From positions 1 through 47,751 of the forward strand of contig DYHQ01000004.1 in NCBI GenBank assembly GCA_020724065.1: 47,751 nucleotides of DNA. Direction: 5' to 3'. Each line of letters begins with the position of its first letter. The stretch's first letter is position 1. The notes beneath the pieces were generated by a model. It was not told where the DNA came from and did no database searches. It saw only the letters and a list, made by a program, of their open reading frames with translations. This stretch comes from Candidatus Puniceispirillum sp. (lineage in GTDB: Bacteria; Electryoneota; RPQS01; DYHQ01). The translations under genes were made by a program, and so were the position numbers. Positions 1-8,441 of this stretch are shown piece after piece.

Positions 1-165
1 GCCGTCCCCAAAGTTGACGACATTCACCAGCCAAAAGCCTTTTGACGCCCTCAGCAGAATGCGAAAGTTCTCGCGCAGGCTCAGGGGTTTTTCTTCTGTC
101 GTCGTCGTATCCTCCTTGCTCGTGTTTCTATGAAAATGCGCTCAACGCTCGCTGTTGCCAACCTC

Positions 166-193
166 GTAGGGGCATGGCGCGCCATGCCCGTAC
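166..193. repeat. Palindromic repeat GTAGGGGCATGGCGCGCCATGCCCGTAC, copy 1
   Basis: Near-perfect palindrome; an inverted near-copy lies at 438-465. Confidence 0.75.
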
Positions 194-231
194 TTCCAAT
201 GTCGAACAAACCTTTTCGGAAATTGCGCCAA

Positions 232-278
232 GCGGGACGCTCCCGCGTCCCGCACCCCCCCACCGAGGACGGTGGGGG
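232..278 (+). repeat. Composite double-hairpin repeat, copy 1 (GCGGGACGCTCCCGCGTCCCGC + CCCCCCCACCGAGGACGGTGGGGG)
   Basis: Two adjacent palindromes; reverse-complement copy at 5312-5361. Confidence 0.8.
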
Positions 279-437
279 ATAGTAATTGATGAACAACTCG
301 ACTTTTCGATAAACGGCACTAAGATAGCAGGATGTTAGGAGAAATGCAAGAGAAACCGGCGCCTTGTAGGGTGTGGGTCTGCGACCCGTCCGATTGTTGC
401 GGGCGATCAAGCGATCTGCCTCGGCGAGAATAGGCAC

Positions 438-465
438 CGACGGGCACGGCGCGCCATGCCCCTAC
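438..465. repeat. Palindromic repeat CGACGGGCACGGCGCGCCATGCCCCTAC, copy 2
   Basis: Inverted near-copy of 166-193. Confidence 0.75.
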
Positions 466-1244
466 CTTCCGGAGAAATTGGCGGGGCGCTTCTCGAGGAA
501 GGCGGACAAGCCCTCTTTGGAATCGGCAGTGGCGATGGACAGGCCGAAAAGCGTCGCTTCGAGATTCAGGCCATCTTCAATGGACATTTCCAAGCCCTTG
601 TTCGCTGCTTCGAGAGTGTAGCGAACTGCCATCGGACCAACTTTGAAAATCTCGCGTGCGATGTTGCGAGCTGTCGGAATCAGCTCCGCTGGAGAAGTCA
701 CGCGGTTGACCAAACCGATTCGATAGGCTTCGGCGGCGTCCATCATCGCCCCCGTTGTCAGCCATTCAATCGCGCGACCAAGTCCAATGAGTCTCGGAAG
801 GCGCTGCGTGCCACCATAGCCGGGAATGACGCCCAATTTCACTTCGGGCTGACCGAATTTCGCGCTTTCGGACGCGATGCGAATGTGGCATGCCATGGCA
901 ATTTCGCAGCCGCCGCCGAGAGCGAAACCGTTCACTGCGGCGATTGTGGGCTTCAGCATGTTCGCAAGATGATTGCATAGTCTTTGTCCTCGCAGACAAA
1001 AATCGCGCGCCCCGACGGGCTCCAGTTTCGCAAGCTCACTGATGTCCGCGCCGGCGACAAAAGCTTTTTCACCTGCACCGGTCAGAATCAATGCACCGAT
1101 GGAATCGTCCGATTCGACGCGAACGCATACATCCAGCAACTCTCTGATGACACCGCCACTCAAAGAATTCAGAGCCTTTGGCCGATTGATTGTAACTAAT
1201 GCAATTCGCCCGTCCAATTCCCAGAGAAGATTCTCGTAGCTCAT
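462..1244 (-). CDS. Enoyl-CoA hydratase/isomerase (crotonase) family protein
   Basis: 260 aa; crotonase motifs INRPKALNSL, AGADISELA, NGFALGGGCEIAMACHIRIAS, PEVKLGVIPGYGGTQRLPRLIG. Confidence 0.95.
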   Translation of the reverse strand: MSYENLLWELDGRIALVTINRPKALNSLSGGVIRELLDVCVRVESDDSIGALILTGAGEKAFVAGADISELAKLEPVGARDFCLRGQRLCNHLANMLKPTIAAVNGFALGGGCEIAMACHIRIASESAKFGQPEVKLGVIPGYGGTQRLPRLIGLGRAIEWLTTGAMMDAAEAYRIGLVNRVTSPAELIPTARNIAREIFKVGPMAVRYTLEAANKGLEMSIEDGLNLEATLFGLSIATADSKEGLSAFLEKRPANFSGR

Positions 1245-1307
1245 AGAAACTCCTATCGTTGTTCTCTTTTCAATTTGATGTGGATGGTGAAGATCGAAGG
1301 TGTTTGT

Positions 1308-1335
1308 AAGTTATCATTTTCACATTCAAAAGCAA
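1308..1335 (-). promoter_or_regulatory. Putative sigma70-type promoter for the crotonase gene (TTGCTT-N16-TAACTT)
   Basis: -35 at 1330-1335 and -10 at 1308-1313 on the minus strand, upstream of the 1244 start. Confidence 0.35.
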
Positions 1336-1435
1336 GTAAGATAACGGGGGGAACATTTTGAATTGGGATATTGTTTAAGAAAAGGAATTTTTTTTACTGA
1401 AGAGAATTAGCGAAACTTTTCACAAAGTGTTCGGC

Positions 1436-1464
1436 TTGCTTTTCTGGAATATTTCTTGTATAAT
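1436..1464 (+). promoter_or_regulatory. Putative sigma70-type promoter for PFOR (TTGCTT-N17-TATAAT)
   Basis: -35 at 1436-1441, 17-nt spacer, consensus -10 at 1459-1464. Confidence 0.6.
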
Positions 1465-1577
1465 TCAAAAATTGAGGGAAATAGGCCTCTAATCAGTGAA
1501 TTTTCCACAACTAATCCATTGATAATTCGCGTCTTCCATCATGGACGGCGCTGACCATAGAATTCAGGAGAACGACA

Positions 1578-4500
1578 ATGGCACGACAGACGGTAACGAT
1601 TGACGGGAATGAAGCGGCCGCCTATTCCGCCTATCGAATCAACGAAGTCTGCGCAATCTACCCGATTACGCCATCATCGAATATGGGCGAACATTGCGAT
1701 GATTGGGCAGCCGCAGGAATGAAGAACATTTGGGGTACAGTCCCTATTGTCCAAGAGATGCAGAGCGAGGCGGGCGCGGCGGCGGCGGTCCACGGCGCGC
1801 TGCAAACCGGCGCTCTGACGACGACTTTCACCGCGGCACAGGGATTACTGCTCATGATTCCGAGTATGTTCAAGATTGCCGGAGAACTCACTCCGACGGT
1901 TTTTCACATATCCGCGCGAACGGTGGCAACGCACGCCCTCTCCATTTTCGGAGATCACAGCGATGTGATGGCAGTGAGGTCCACCGGTTTTGGGTTGATT
2001 GCCTCCAACTGTGTGCAGGAAGTCATGGATTTCGCTCTCATCGCGCAGGCGGCATCGCTGAAATCGCGTGTCCCTTTCATCCATTTCTTCGACGGTTTCC
2101 GCACTTCGCATGAAGTGCAGAAAATCGAAGTGCTCGAACCTGACGACATGCACTATATGATTCCGGATGAGCTCGTGCATACGCATCGCCAGCGGCGCAT
2201 GACTCCCGAGCGGCCAATTCTGCGCGGTTCATCTCAGAATCCTGATGTTTTCTTCCAAGCGCGCGAAACCTGCAATCCCTACTACTTAGCTTGCCCGGAT
2301 ATTGTGCAGGAGACGATGGATCAATTCGCGAGTCGCGTCGGACGCCGTTACCATCTGTTTGATTTTGTCGGTGCACCGGATGCGGAACGGATTGTCATCC
2401 TCATGGGCTCGGGCGCGGAAACCGCGCAAGAAACAACGGAATGGTTGAATGCCCGCGGAGAGAAAGTCGGCGTGATTAAGGTTCGTCTGTACCGGCCGTT
2501 TTCAGTCAAGCATTTCATCCACGCTCTGCCAAAGACGGTCAAAGCGATTGCCGTTTTGGATCGGACAAAGGAGCCCGGAAGTATCGGTGAGCCGCTCTAC
2601 CAAGATGTCATCGCGGCTATTCAGGAAGGCATCACGGCCGGCGAAGCGTCTTTCTCTGCATTCCCGCGGGTCATCGGTGGTCGCTACGGCCTCAGCTCAA
2701 AGGAATTCACTCCGGCGATGGTCAAAGCCGTATTCGATGAGCTTGCCAAGACGAATCCGAAAAATCATTTCACGGTCGGAATCACGGAAGATGTAACTCA
2801 CAGCAGTCTGGAATGCGATCCCGCTTTCTCCATCGAACCGGAAAATGTCTTCCGCGGCAAATTCTATGGACTGGGTGCCGATGGCACCGTCAGCGCGAAC
2901 AAGAATTCCATCAAAATCATCGGGGAGGGCACCGATTTCTTTGGACAGGGCTTTTTTGTCTATGATTCAAAGAAGGCGGGCGCGGTAACGACTTCGCATC
3001 TTCGCTTCGGTCCACAACTCATTCACTCGACCTACCTGGTGGACAAAGCGAATTTCGTGGCCTGTCACCAATCGGTATTTCTTGAACGCTACGACATGCT
3101 TTCGGACACGGTTCCGGGCGCCATCTTCCTCCTCAATACCCAGGCTCCGCCCGACAAGGCATGGGACACTCTGCCGCGCGAAGATCAGGCGGAGATTATC
3201 AAGAAGAAGATGAAATTCTTTGTGATTGACGCCTACAAGGTGGCACGCGAAACCGGAATGGGAAGCCGCGTGAATACGATTATGCAGACTTGCTTCTTCG
3301 CACTTTCCGGTGTGCTCCCCAAAGAGGAAGCCGTGAAAAAAATCAAAGATTCCATCAAGAAGACTTGGGGCGCGCGAGGGGATCAAATTGTGCAGATGAA
3401 TTTCGCCGCGGTGGACAGCGCTCTTGCCAACCTGCATGAAGTCAAAGTGCTCGACCGAGTGACGAGCAATTTTTCGAGGCCACCGGCTGTGCCCTACGAA
3501 GCCCCCGATTTTGTAAAGGATGTCCTGGCAAAGATCATCACGGGCAAGGGTGACGAGATTCCCACCAGCGCGATGCCTGAGGACGGCACCTTCCCCACTG
3601 CGACAACCCAATGGGAGAAGCGAAATATCGCTCTCGAAATTCCTGTGTGGGATCCGGAGACCTGTATTCAAGACGGCAAGTGCGTTTTGGTCTGTCCTCA
3701 TGCGACCATCCGCCAGAAAGTCTATCTTCCTGAAGAATTGGCTGGCGCACCGCCAACCTTCAAATCCACGGACTATCGTGGAAAGGAGTTTCCCGGTCAT
3801 AGATACACTTTGCAGGTGGCTCCCGAGGACTGTACCGGTTGCCGTTTGTGTGTCGAGGTCTGTCCGGCCAAGAACAAGCGCGAACCCGGGCGAAAGGCAA
3901 TCAATATGGAGCCTCAGCCGCCGCTGCGAAAGGCCGAGCGTGAGAATTACGCCTTCTTCCTCGCATTGCCCGAAGTGGACCGAGGCAAGGTGAAGATCAA
4001 CACAGTCAAAGGTTCCCAGCTACTGCAGCCGCTCTTTGAATACTCGGGCGCCTGCGCAGGGTGCGGTGAGACGCCGTATGTCAAGCTCGTTAGCCAGCTC
4101 TTTGGAGACCGTGCTGTCATTGGAAATGCGACGGGTTGCTCGTCTATCTATGGCGGCAACCTACCGACAACGCCGTGGTCTGTCAATCGTGAAGGACGCG
4201 GCCCGACATGGAACAATTCGCTCTTTGAAGATACGGCGGAATTTGCCTACGGCTTCCGCCTCACTCTTGACAAGCACAAGCAATACGCCGAGGAACTACT
4301 GAAGAAACTGGCTGGGAGAATTGGCGATGCGCTTGTTGGAGCTCTACTCAACTCAGATCAATCCACAGAAGCGGGAATTATTGCTCAGCGTGAGCGTGTT
4401 GAGTTGCTCGGGAGCAAGCTGCTTCAACTCGACTCGGATGACGCTCGCAATCTGCTTAGCGTCTCAGATTATCTTGTTCGCAAGAGCGTCTGGGGGATTG

Positions 4501-5192
4501 GTGGAGACGGATGGGCCTACGACATCGGCTATGGCGGCTTAGACCATGTGTTAGCTCAGGGGCGCGATGTCAATCTGCTCGTGCTCGACACCGGTGTCTA
4601 TTCTAATACGGGTGGGCAATGTTCAAAGGCAACGCCAATGGGTGCGGTGGCGCGATTCGCTGCCGGAGGGAAGCCGACGCCACGCAAAGACCTCGGACTC
4701 ATGGCGATGAGCTATGGAAGCGTCTATGTCGCTCAAATCGCTATGGGGGCAAATGATTTGCAGACCTTGAAGGCGTTGTTGGAAGCGGAAAGCTATCCGG
4801 GACCGTCTCTCATCATTGCCTATTCCCACTGCATCGCCCATGGAATTGACATGGCGAGGGCCATGGAAAATCAGAAGGCGGCCGTCGAGAGCTGCGCTTG
4901 GCTTCTCTACCGATATGACCCGCGCCTGACACAGCAAGGCAAGAACCCCCTGCAGCTCGATTCGAAGGCGCCGAAGATTCCCGTTGAGCAATGGGCTTAC
5001 ATGGAAACCCGTTTCAAGATGCTGACAAAAAGCAAACCCGATGAAGCGCGACGGCTGATGGAACTGGCTCAGAAAGATGTGCTGGCCCGGTGGAATTTCT
5101 ACAAGCAACTTGCGAGCATGAAGTATGAGCTGAATGCCGAACCCGTGCAGGAAGAGCCCGCGTTGAAATCGGCAGAGACGGTCTCGTCGTAG
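1578..5192 (+). CDS. nifJ: Pyruvate:ferredoxin (flavodoxin) oxidoreductase, fused single-chain form
   Basis: 1204 aa; ITPSSNMGE N-terminus, two 4Fe-4S motifs (CIQDGKCVLVCPH, CTGCRLCVEVCPA), C-terminal TPP-binding region (GACAGCGETPYVKL, GGDGWAYDIGYGGLDHVLA). Confidence 0.97.
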   Translation: MARQTVTIDGNEAAAYSAYRINEVCAIYPITPSSNMGEHCDDWAAAGMKNIWGTVPIVQEMQSEAGAAAAVHGALQTGALTTTFTAAQGLLLMIPSMFKIAGELTPTVFHISARTVATHALSIFGDHSDVMAVRSTGFGLIASNCVQEVMDFALIAQAASLKSRVPFIHFFDGFRTSHEVQKIEVLEPDDMHYMIPDELVHTHRQRRMTPERPILRGSSQNPDVFFQARETCNPYYLACPDIVQETMDQFASRVGRRYHLFDFVGAPDAERIVILMGSGAETAQETTEWLNARGEKVGVIKVRLYRPFSVKHFIHALPKTVKAIAVLDRTKEPGSIGEPLYQDVIAAIQEGITAGEASFSAFPRVIGGRYGLSSKEFTPAMVKAVFDELAKTNPKNHFTVGITEDVTHSSLECDPAFSIEPENVFRGKFYGLGADGTVSANKNSIKIIGEGTDFFGQGFFVYDSKKAGAVTTSHLRFGPQLIHSTYLVDKANFVACHQSVFLERYDMLSDTVPGAIFLLNTQAPPDKAWDTLPREDQAEIIKKKMKFFVIDAYKVARETGMGSRVNTIMQTCFFALSGVLPKEEAVKKIKDSIKKTWGARGDQIVQMNFAAVDSALANLHEVKVLDRVTSNFSRPPAVPYEAPDFVKDVLAKIITGKGDEIPTSAMPEDGTFPTATTQWEKRNIALEIPVWDPETCIQDGKCVLVCPHATIRQKVYLPEELAGAPPTFKSTDYRGKEFPGHRYTLQVAPEDCTGCRLCVEVCPAKNKREPGRKAINMEPQPPLRKAERENYAFFLALPEVDRGKVKINTVKGSQLLQPLFEYSGACAGCGETPYVKLVSQLFGDRAVIGNATGCSSIYGGNLPTTPWSVNREGRGPTWNNSLFEDTAEFAYGFRLTLDKHKQYAEELLKKLAGRIGDALVGALLNSDQSTEAGIIAQRERVELLGSKLLQLDSDDARNLLSVSDYLVRKSVWGIGGDGWAYDIGYGGLDHVLAQGRDVNLLVLDTGVYSNTGGQCSKATPMGAVARFAAGGKPTPRKDLGLMAMSYGSVYVAQIAMGANDLQTLKALLEAESYPGPSLIIAYSHCIAHGIDMARAMENQKAAVESCAWLLYRYDPRLTQQGKNPLQLDSKAPKIPVEQWAYMETRFKMLTKSKPDEARRLMELAQKDVLARWNFYKQLASMKYELNAEPVQEEPALKSAETVSS

Positions 5193-5222
5193 GTTTTTCT
5201 GGCTGCGGTCTGAGTTCTGACG

Positions 5223-5255
5223 AAAGCCCGAAACGAACTGTGCTTCGGGCTTTTT
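5223..5255 (+). terminator. Rho-independent terminator after PFOR
   Basis: AAAGCCCGAA / TTCGGGCTTT stem followed by a T-run, 31 nt after the stop. Confidence 0.8.
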
Positions 5256-5311
5256 CGCGAGAAGACCTCGTGCCGTTTCTCGAAAGGTTGTGTCACTTAT
5301 TGATCCACTGG

Positions 5312-5361
5312 CCCCCCACCGTCCCCGGTGGGGGGGCATGCGGGACGCGGGAGCGTCCCGC
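5312..5361 (-). repeat. Composite double-hairpin repeat, copy 2 (inverted relative to copy 1)
   Basis: Reverse complement GCGGGACGCTCCCGCGTCCCGCATGCCCCCCCACCGGGGACGGTGGGGGG aligns to 232-278 with few differences. Confidence 0.8.
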
Positions 5362-5403
5362 CCAGTAAATCAGGAAAGCCAATGCGAATTCAGACCGCTT
5401 TCA

Positions 5404-8238
5404 TCAACGAATAACCACAAACTTCCCGACTTGAATATTGCCGAGGTTCAGCTCTGTGTGATCCTCGACACTGAACAGATATAATCCGGAAACAATCTGC
5501 TGCGTGTTGCGTGAGTTCAGGTCCCAGCTTTCGCTGCTTGGAGAGTACCAGCCGATGTTTTTGTCTCCGGCGATGTTGTGAGGGATTATGGCGACCAAAT
5601 CACCGGCCACCGTGAAAACGCGAATGAGGCATTTTTCGGGCAGGTTGACGAAGTCAAGACGGCGATCCGTTTGCGGAAAAAACTCCGTCGTGCCGTCATC
5701 CTGATTTTCCCAGCGGAGGCCGCCGGAATGATTCGTCGTGTAGTCCTGGTAAGCCCGATAGGGATTCGGCACGGCGCGCACCTTGCCTTTTTCGTCCTGC
5801 GCGGGTGCAATCAGCACGGCGTTTGCTGCCTTGGCGTTTTCTTGGGGTGGAGTGCCGGTGTGCGGGTCACCGAAATCGTACGCCGTCACCGCATACCATC
5901 GCGGAAAAAGTGGCGCCGCGCTGCGAATCCGGTATTCGTAGGTCGAATCGTCAAAACGGATTTCGCTCATTCCAATGTTCGGGCCAACCGGCTTTCGATA
6001 ATAGGTTTGTCCGGCAAACGAAGTCTCCGCGGGCGCATTTTCGCGGATGTCAGGAATTGTTGCCAAACAGTCCAGCACAGAGAAGTAGGCCCAGTCCACA
6101 CGGTCGTGAACGGCCAAGAGTGAAAAGGAATTTTCATGATTCTCATTGGCCACATAGACTTGATAACCCTCGAAATCCTGTATGTCGGAGAAAGGATCTG
6201 TATATTCGGGATTTTCCGAGGAGTTTCTCGACCATCGCAGTAGGATATCCCGACCCACGATCTCATACCCCAGCCCTCCGACATTGTGAGTATTAGGGTG
6301 CTTCAGCAGAGGATACAGGAGTGCCGGTACAGGCGGCGGAGGTGGACCGCTGAAGTCCGGAATTCCATCGCCTTCATCCAACACACCGTTACCGTTCATC
6401 CATCCCAAATCGAGCGTCCCATATTTTGGGTGTTCGATCATGAGAGTGGTAGGGATAAGGTTGTCCTCTCCAGCGTCCAATCGTCCATTTCTCTCGGTTC
6501 CATCAGGATCCGGCCCCAAATAGATTCCTCGAAATGCACCAAAATAGGAGACGCTGTCTCCGATATCCAGCGAATAGAGGCCATCCGTTCCGACATCTTC
6601 GCCAAACCAACCATCATCATCCGAGTCCACCATCGGATTGTCGTAGACGCGAGCGGCCCAGGCCGCCGTATAGCGGAAGCCCGAGAAGTCGAACTTCCCG
6701 GGGTCAATGTCCGGCCAACTGTTCTGAGGATTATTGAAGTCGTGGAAACTTCTTCCGGCAACATAGGCGACGGTCATATTGAACTTTTCACCGGGGTTCA
6801 GGCGATAGACGCGATTACTATCCAAATCAATGTAGTCAAAAATACCCAAAGGCCCCCAAGACAGAAGATACCGTGTATCATAACCATTGGCGAGATCGGT
6901 GGTCAGTTCGGCGGGGGTCGCATCGTCTTGTCCGGGGATGCGCCAATCGTGCACCTCTAATTCGTGCGTAATCGGATTGATGAAACTCTGAGTGCTGGCG
7001 GCGATGTAAGTCGGATCATCTACCCAGACCTGGTCATAATCAAATTCCCGATTCGACAGGATGAAATATCTGCGGTCATCTCCAATCGGAGTGCCGTAAA
7101 CGCGAGTCCATTCACCCTCGGCATCGTCGTCTTTCCAGGAGGGACCAAAATCCAAATCGGAAACACCGTTCGAGATCCACCAATTGAAACTCGTTCGCAG
7201 GCGTGGATTTGGCGCTCGAACGACGCGCGAGCCAGTGATATGCGGGCTGGCAAAATCGCTGCCGGTATAGACCTCGTACGGGCGGCCATCATTGTCCGCG
7301 ATCCAGGCAACATGGATGATCACACTGTCGGGAGCGCCGTCCGGTCGGTCGAAATAGTAGTAGCGCTGAAAACCGCAGATGTCATCTTCAAACCAATGCG
7401 GCTGCTCCCACTCCGCCCCGACATCGGCGTCAATATAGAAACCGATATAGAGATTCCGAAGGTATTTCGAGGCGATGTTTTCAATCTCGTAGTCAATGAT
7501 GATGAAATCATGCGCGTAATTGTTCGACCATGAGTAGGACTTCTGCACGACTTTGATCCCCAGAGGAGCGTGCTTGTCCCCTACGAAGTGGTCATCTTCG
7601 ACCCAGTAAGGATCCGTCAGCGTGTCCGTATAGGTAATGACAAAATCCTGGTCAGAAACAGCCATGGTGTCGCTCACATATTCCCCGAGGCGATTGAAAG
7701 CTCGCGGCCGAGTGGATCGTTCGACGATTCGCCCCTCTTCCCCTTCGGCAGGCCAGAATTCCGCAATCGTAGGTGTTTGCCATCCATCGGTACCCGTGGA
7801 AACCCGCGGAAACTCGTATCCATGTTCGAGGATGATCGCCCCGATCCAGAGAGCTCCTTGGTAGAGATATTGCACATTCCCGCCTCCCGGAAATTCGCAC
7901 TGCGGCGCCCAAGTTCCCGGATATTCCGGATCGTCCATGCCGCTGCCGCCCCAAAGGGAATAGTTGCCGAAATAGCCGTAATTCGTGAAATTCATCCACA
8001 GATTCCCCGCTCGATGCACCCGATTCTGGACATTCGGATTGGCGACCGCAATCCGCTCAGGGCCACGGGGAGCTGCATACTCCTCACTGTTTTCCCCCCA
8101 TAGAGGGGAAATCCAGGAGAAAGAAATCAAGAGAAAAAGAATGGCCGACCGACCTATCCCCATTTGTGAAACGGCCATATCTGAGCGTTGCTGCCTATTC
8201 AATCCAGCGCGCCGAGAAGAACGGACAAAGATGCTCAT
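5404..8238 (-). CDS. Large secreted protein of unknown function with C-terminal T9SS-like sorting domain
   Basis: 944 aa; signal peptide after internal Met (MAVSQMGIGRSAILFLLISFSWISPLWGE, so start probably 8178); C-terminus AVPNPYRAY...SGLYLFSVED...NIQVGKFVVIR. Confidence 0.8.
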   Translation of the reverse strand: MSIFVRSSRRAGLNRQQRSDMAVSQMGIGRSAILFLLISFSWISPLWGENSEEYAAPRGPERIAVANPNVQNRVHRAGNLWMNFTNYGYFGNYSLWGGSGMDDPEYPGTWAPQCEFPGGGNVQYLYQGALWIGAIILEHGYEFPRVSTGTDGWQTPTIAEFWPAEGEEGRIVERSTRPRAFNRLGEYVSDTMAVSDQDFVITYTDTLTDPYWVEDDHFVGDKHAPLGIKVVQKSYSWSNNYAHDFIIIDYEIENIASKYLRNLYIGFYIDADVGAEWEQPHWFEDDICGFQRYYYFDRPDGAPDSVIIHVAWIADNDGRPYEVYTGSDFASPHITGSRVVRAPNPRLRTSFNWWISNGVSDLDFGPSWKDDDAEGEWTRVYGTPIGDDRRYFILSNREFDYDQVWVDDPTYIAASTQSFINPITHELEVHDWRIPGQDDATPAELTTDLANGYDTRYLLSWGPLGIFDYIDLDSNRVYRLNPGEKFNMTVAYVAGRSFHDFNNPQNSWPDIDPGKFDFSGFRYTAAWAARVYDNPMVDSDDDGWFGEDVGTDGLYSLDIGDSVSYFGAFRGIYLGPDPDGTERNGRLDAGEDNLIPTTLMIEHPKYGTLDLGWMNGNGVLDEGDGIPDFSGPPPPPVPALLYPLLKHPNTHNVGGLGYEIVGRDILLRWSRNSSENPEYTDPFSDIQDFEGYQVYVANENHENSFSLLAVHDRVDWAYFSVLDCLATIPDIRENAPAETSFAGQTYYRKPVGPNIGMSEIRFDDSTYEYRIRSAAPLFPRWYAVTAYDFGDPHTGTPPQENAKAANAVLIAPAQDEKGKVRAVPNPYRAYQDYTTNHSGGLRWENQDDGTTEFFPQTDRRLDFVNLPEKCLIRVFTVAGDLVAIIPHNIAGDKNIGWYSPSSESWDLNSRNTQQIVSGLYLFSVEDHTELNLGNIQVGKFVVIR

Positions 8239-8314
8239 TCATCGCTCTCGGAATTAGAAGAATCCCAATAATGAAAAAAACGCAGATAATACATTCCATG
8301 GCAAAGGCACAGTA

Positions 8315-8343
8315 AATATACACAAAACTTCTCTATGGTGCAA
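8315..8343 (-). promoter_or_regulatory. Putative promoter for the 944-aa protein (TTGCAC-N17-TATATT)
   Basis: -35 (minus) at 8338-8343, 17-nt spacer, -10 at 8315-8320. Confidence 0.5.
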
Positions 8344-8346
8344 GGC

Positions 8347-8375
8347 TTGCTTCTGATGGACGCTTTTCGTAATTT
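8347..8375 (+). promoter_or_regulatory. Putative promoter for the S8 protease (TTGCTT-N17-TAATTT)
   Basis: -35 at 8347-8352, 17-nt spacer, -10 at 8370-8375. Confidence 0.5.
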
Positions 8376-8441
8376 AGTTGTAGAAAGACGCTCCAGAGCC
8401 AAACAAGTAGTCTCTGAAACCATCCAAAGAAGAGCACCAAA

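Noticed and set aside
42-437. ORFs 42-338 (+) and 81-437 (-)
   Set aside because: They read through palindromic repeats (for example PPHRGRWG from the hairpin) and lack protein-like features.
2967-3800. 277-aa minus-strand ORF inside PFOR
   Set aside because: Lies within the PFOR coding region, antisense; no domain signature.
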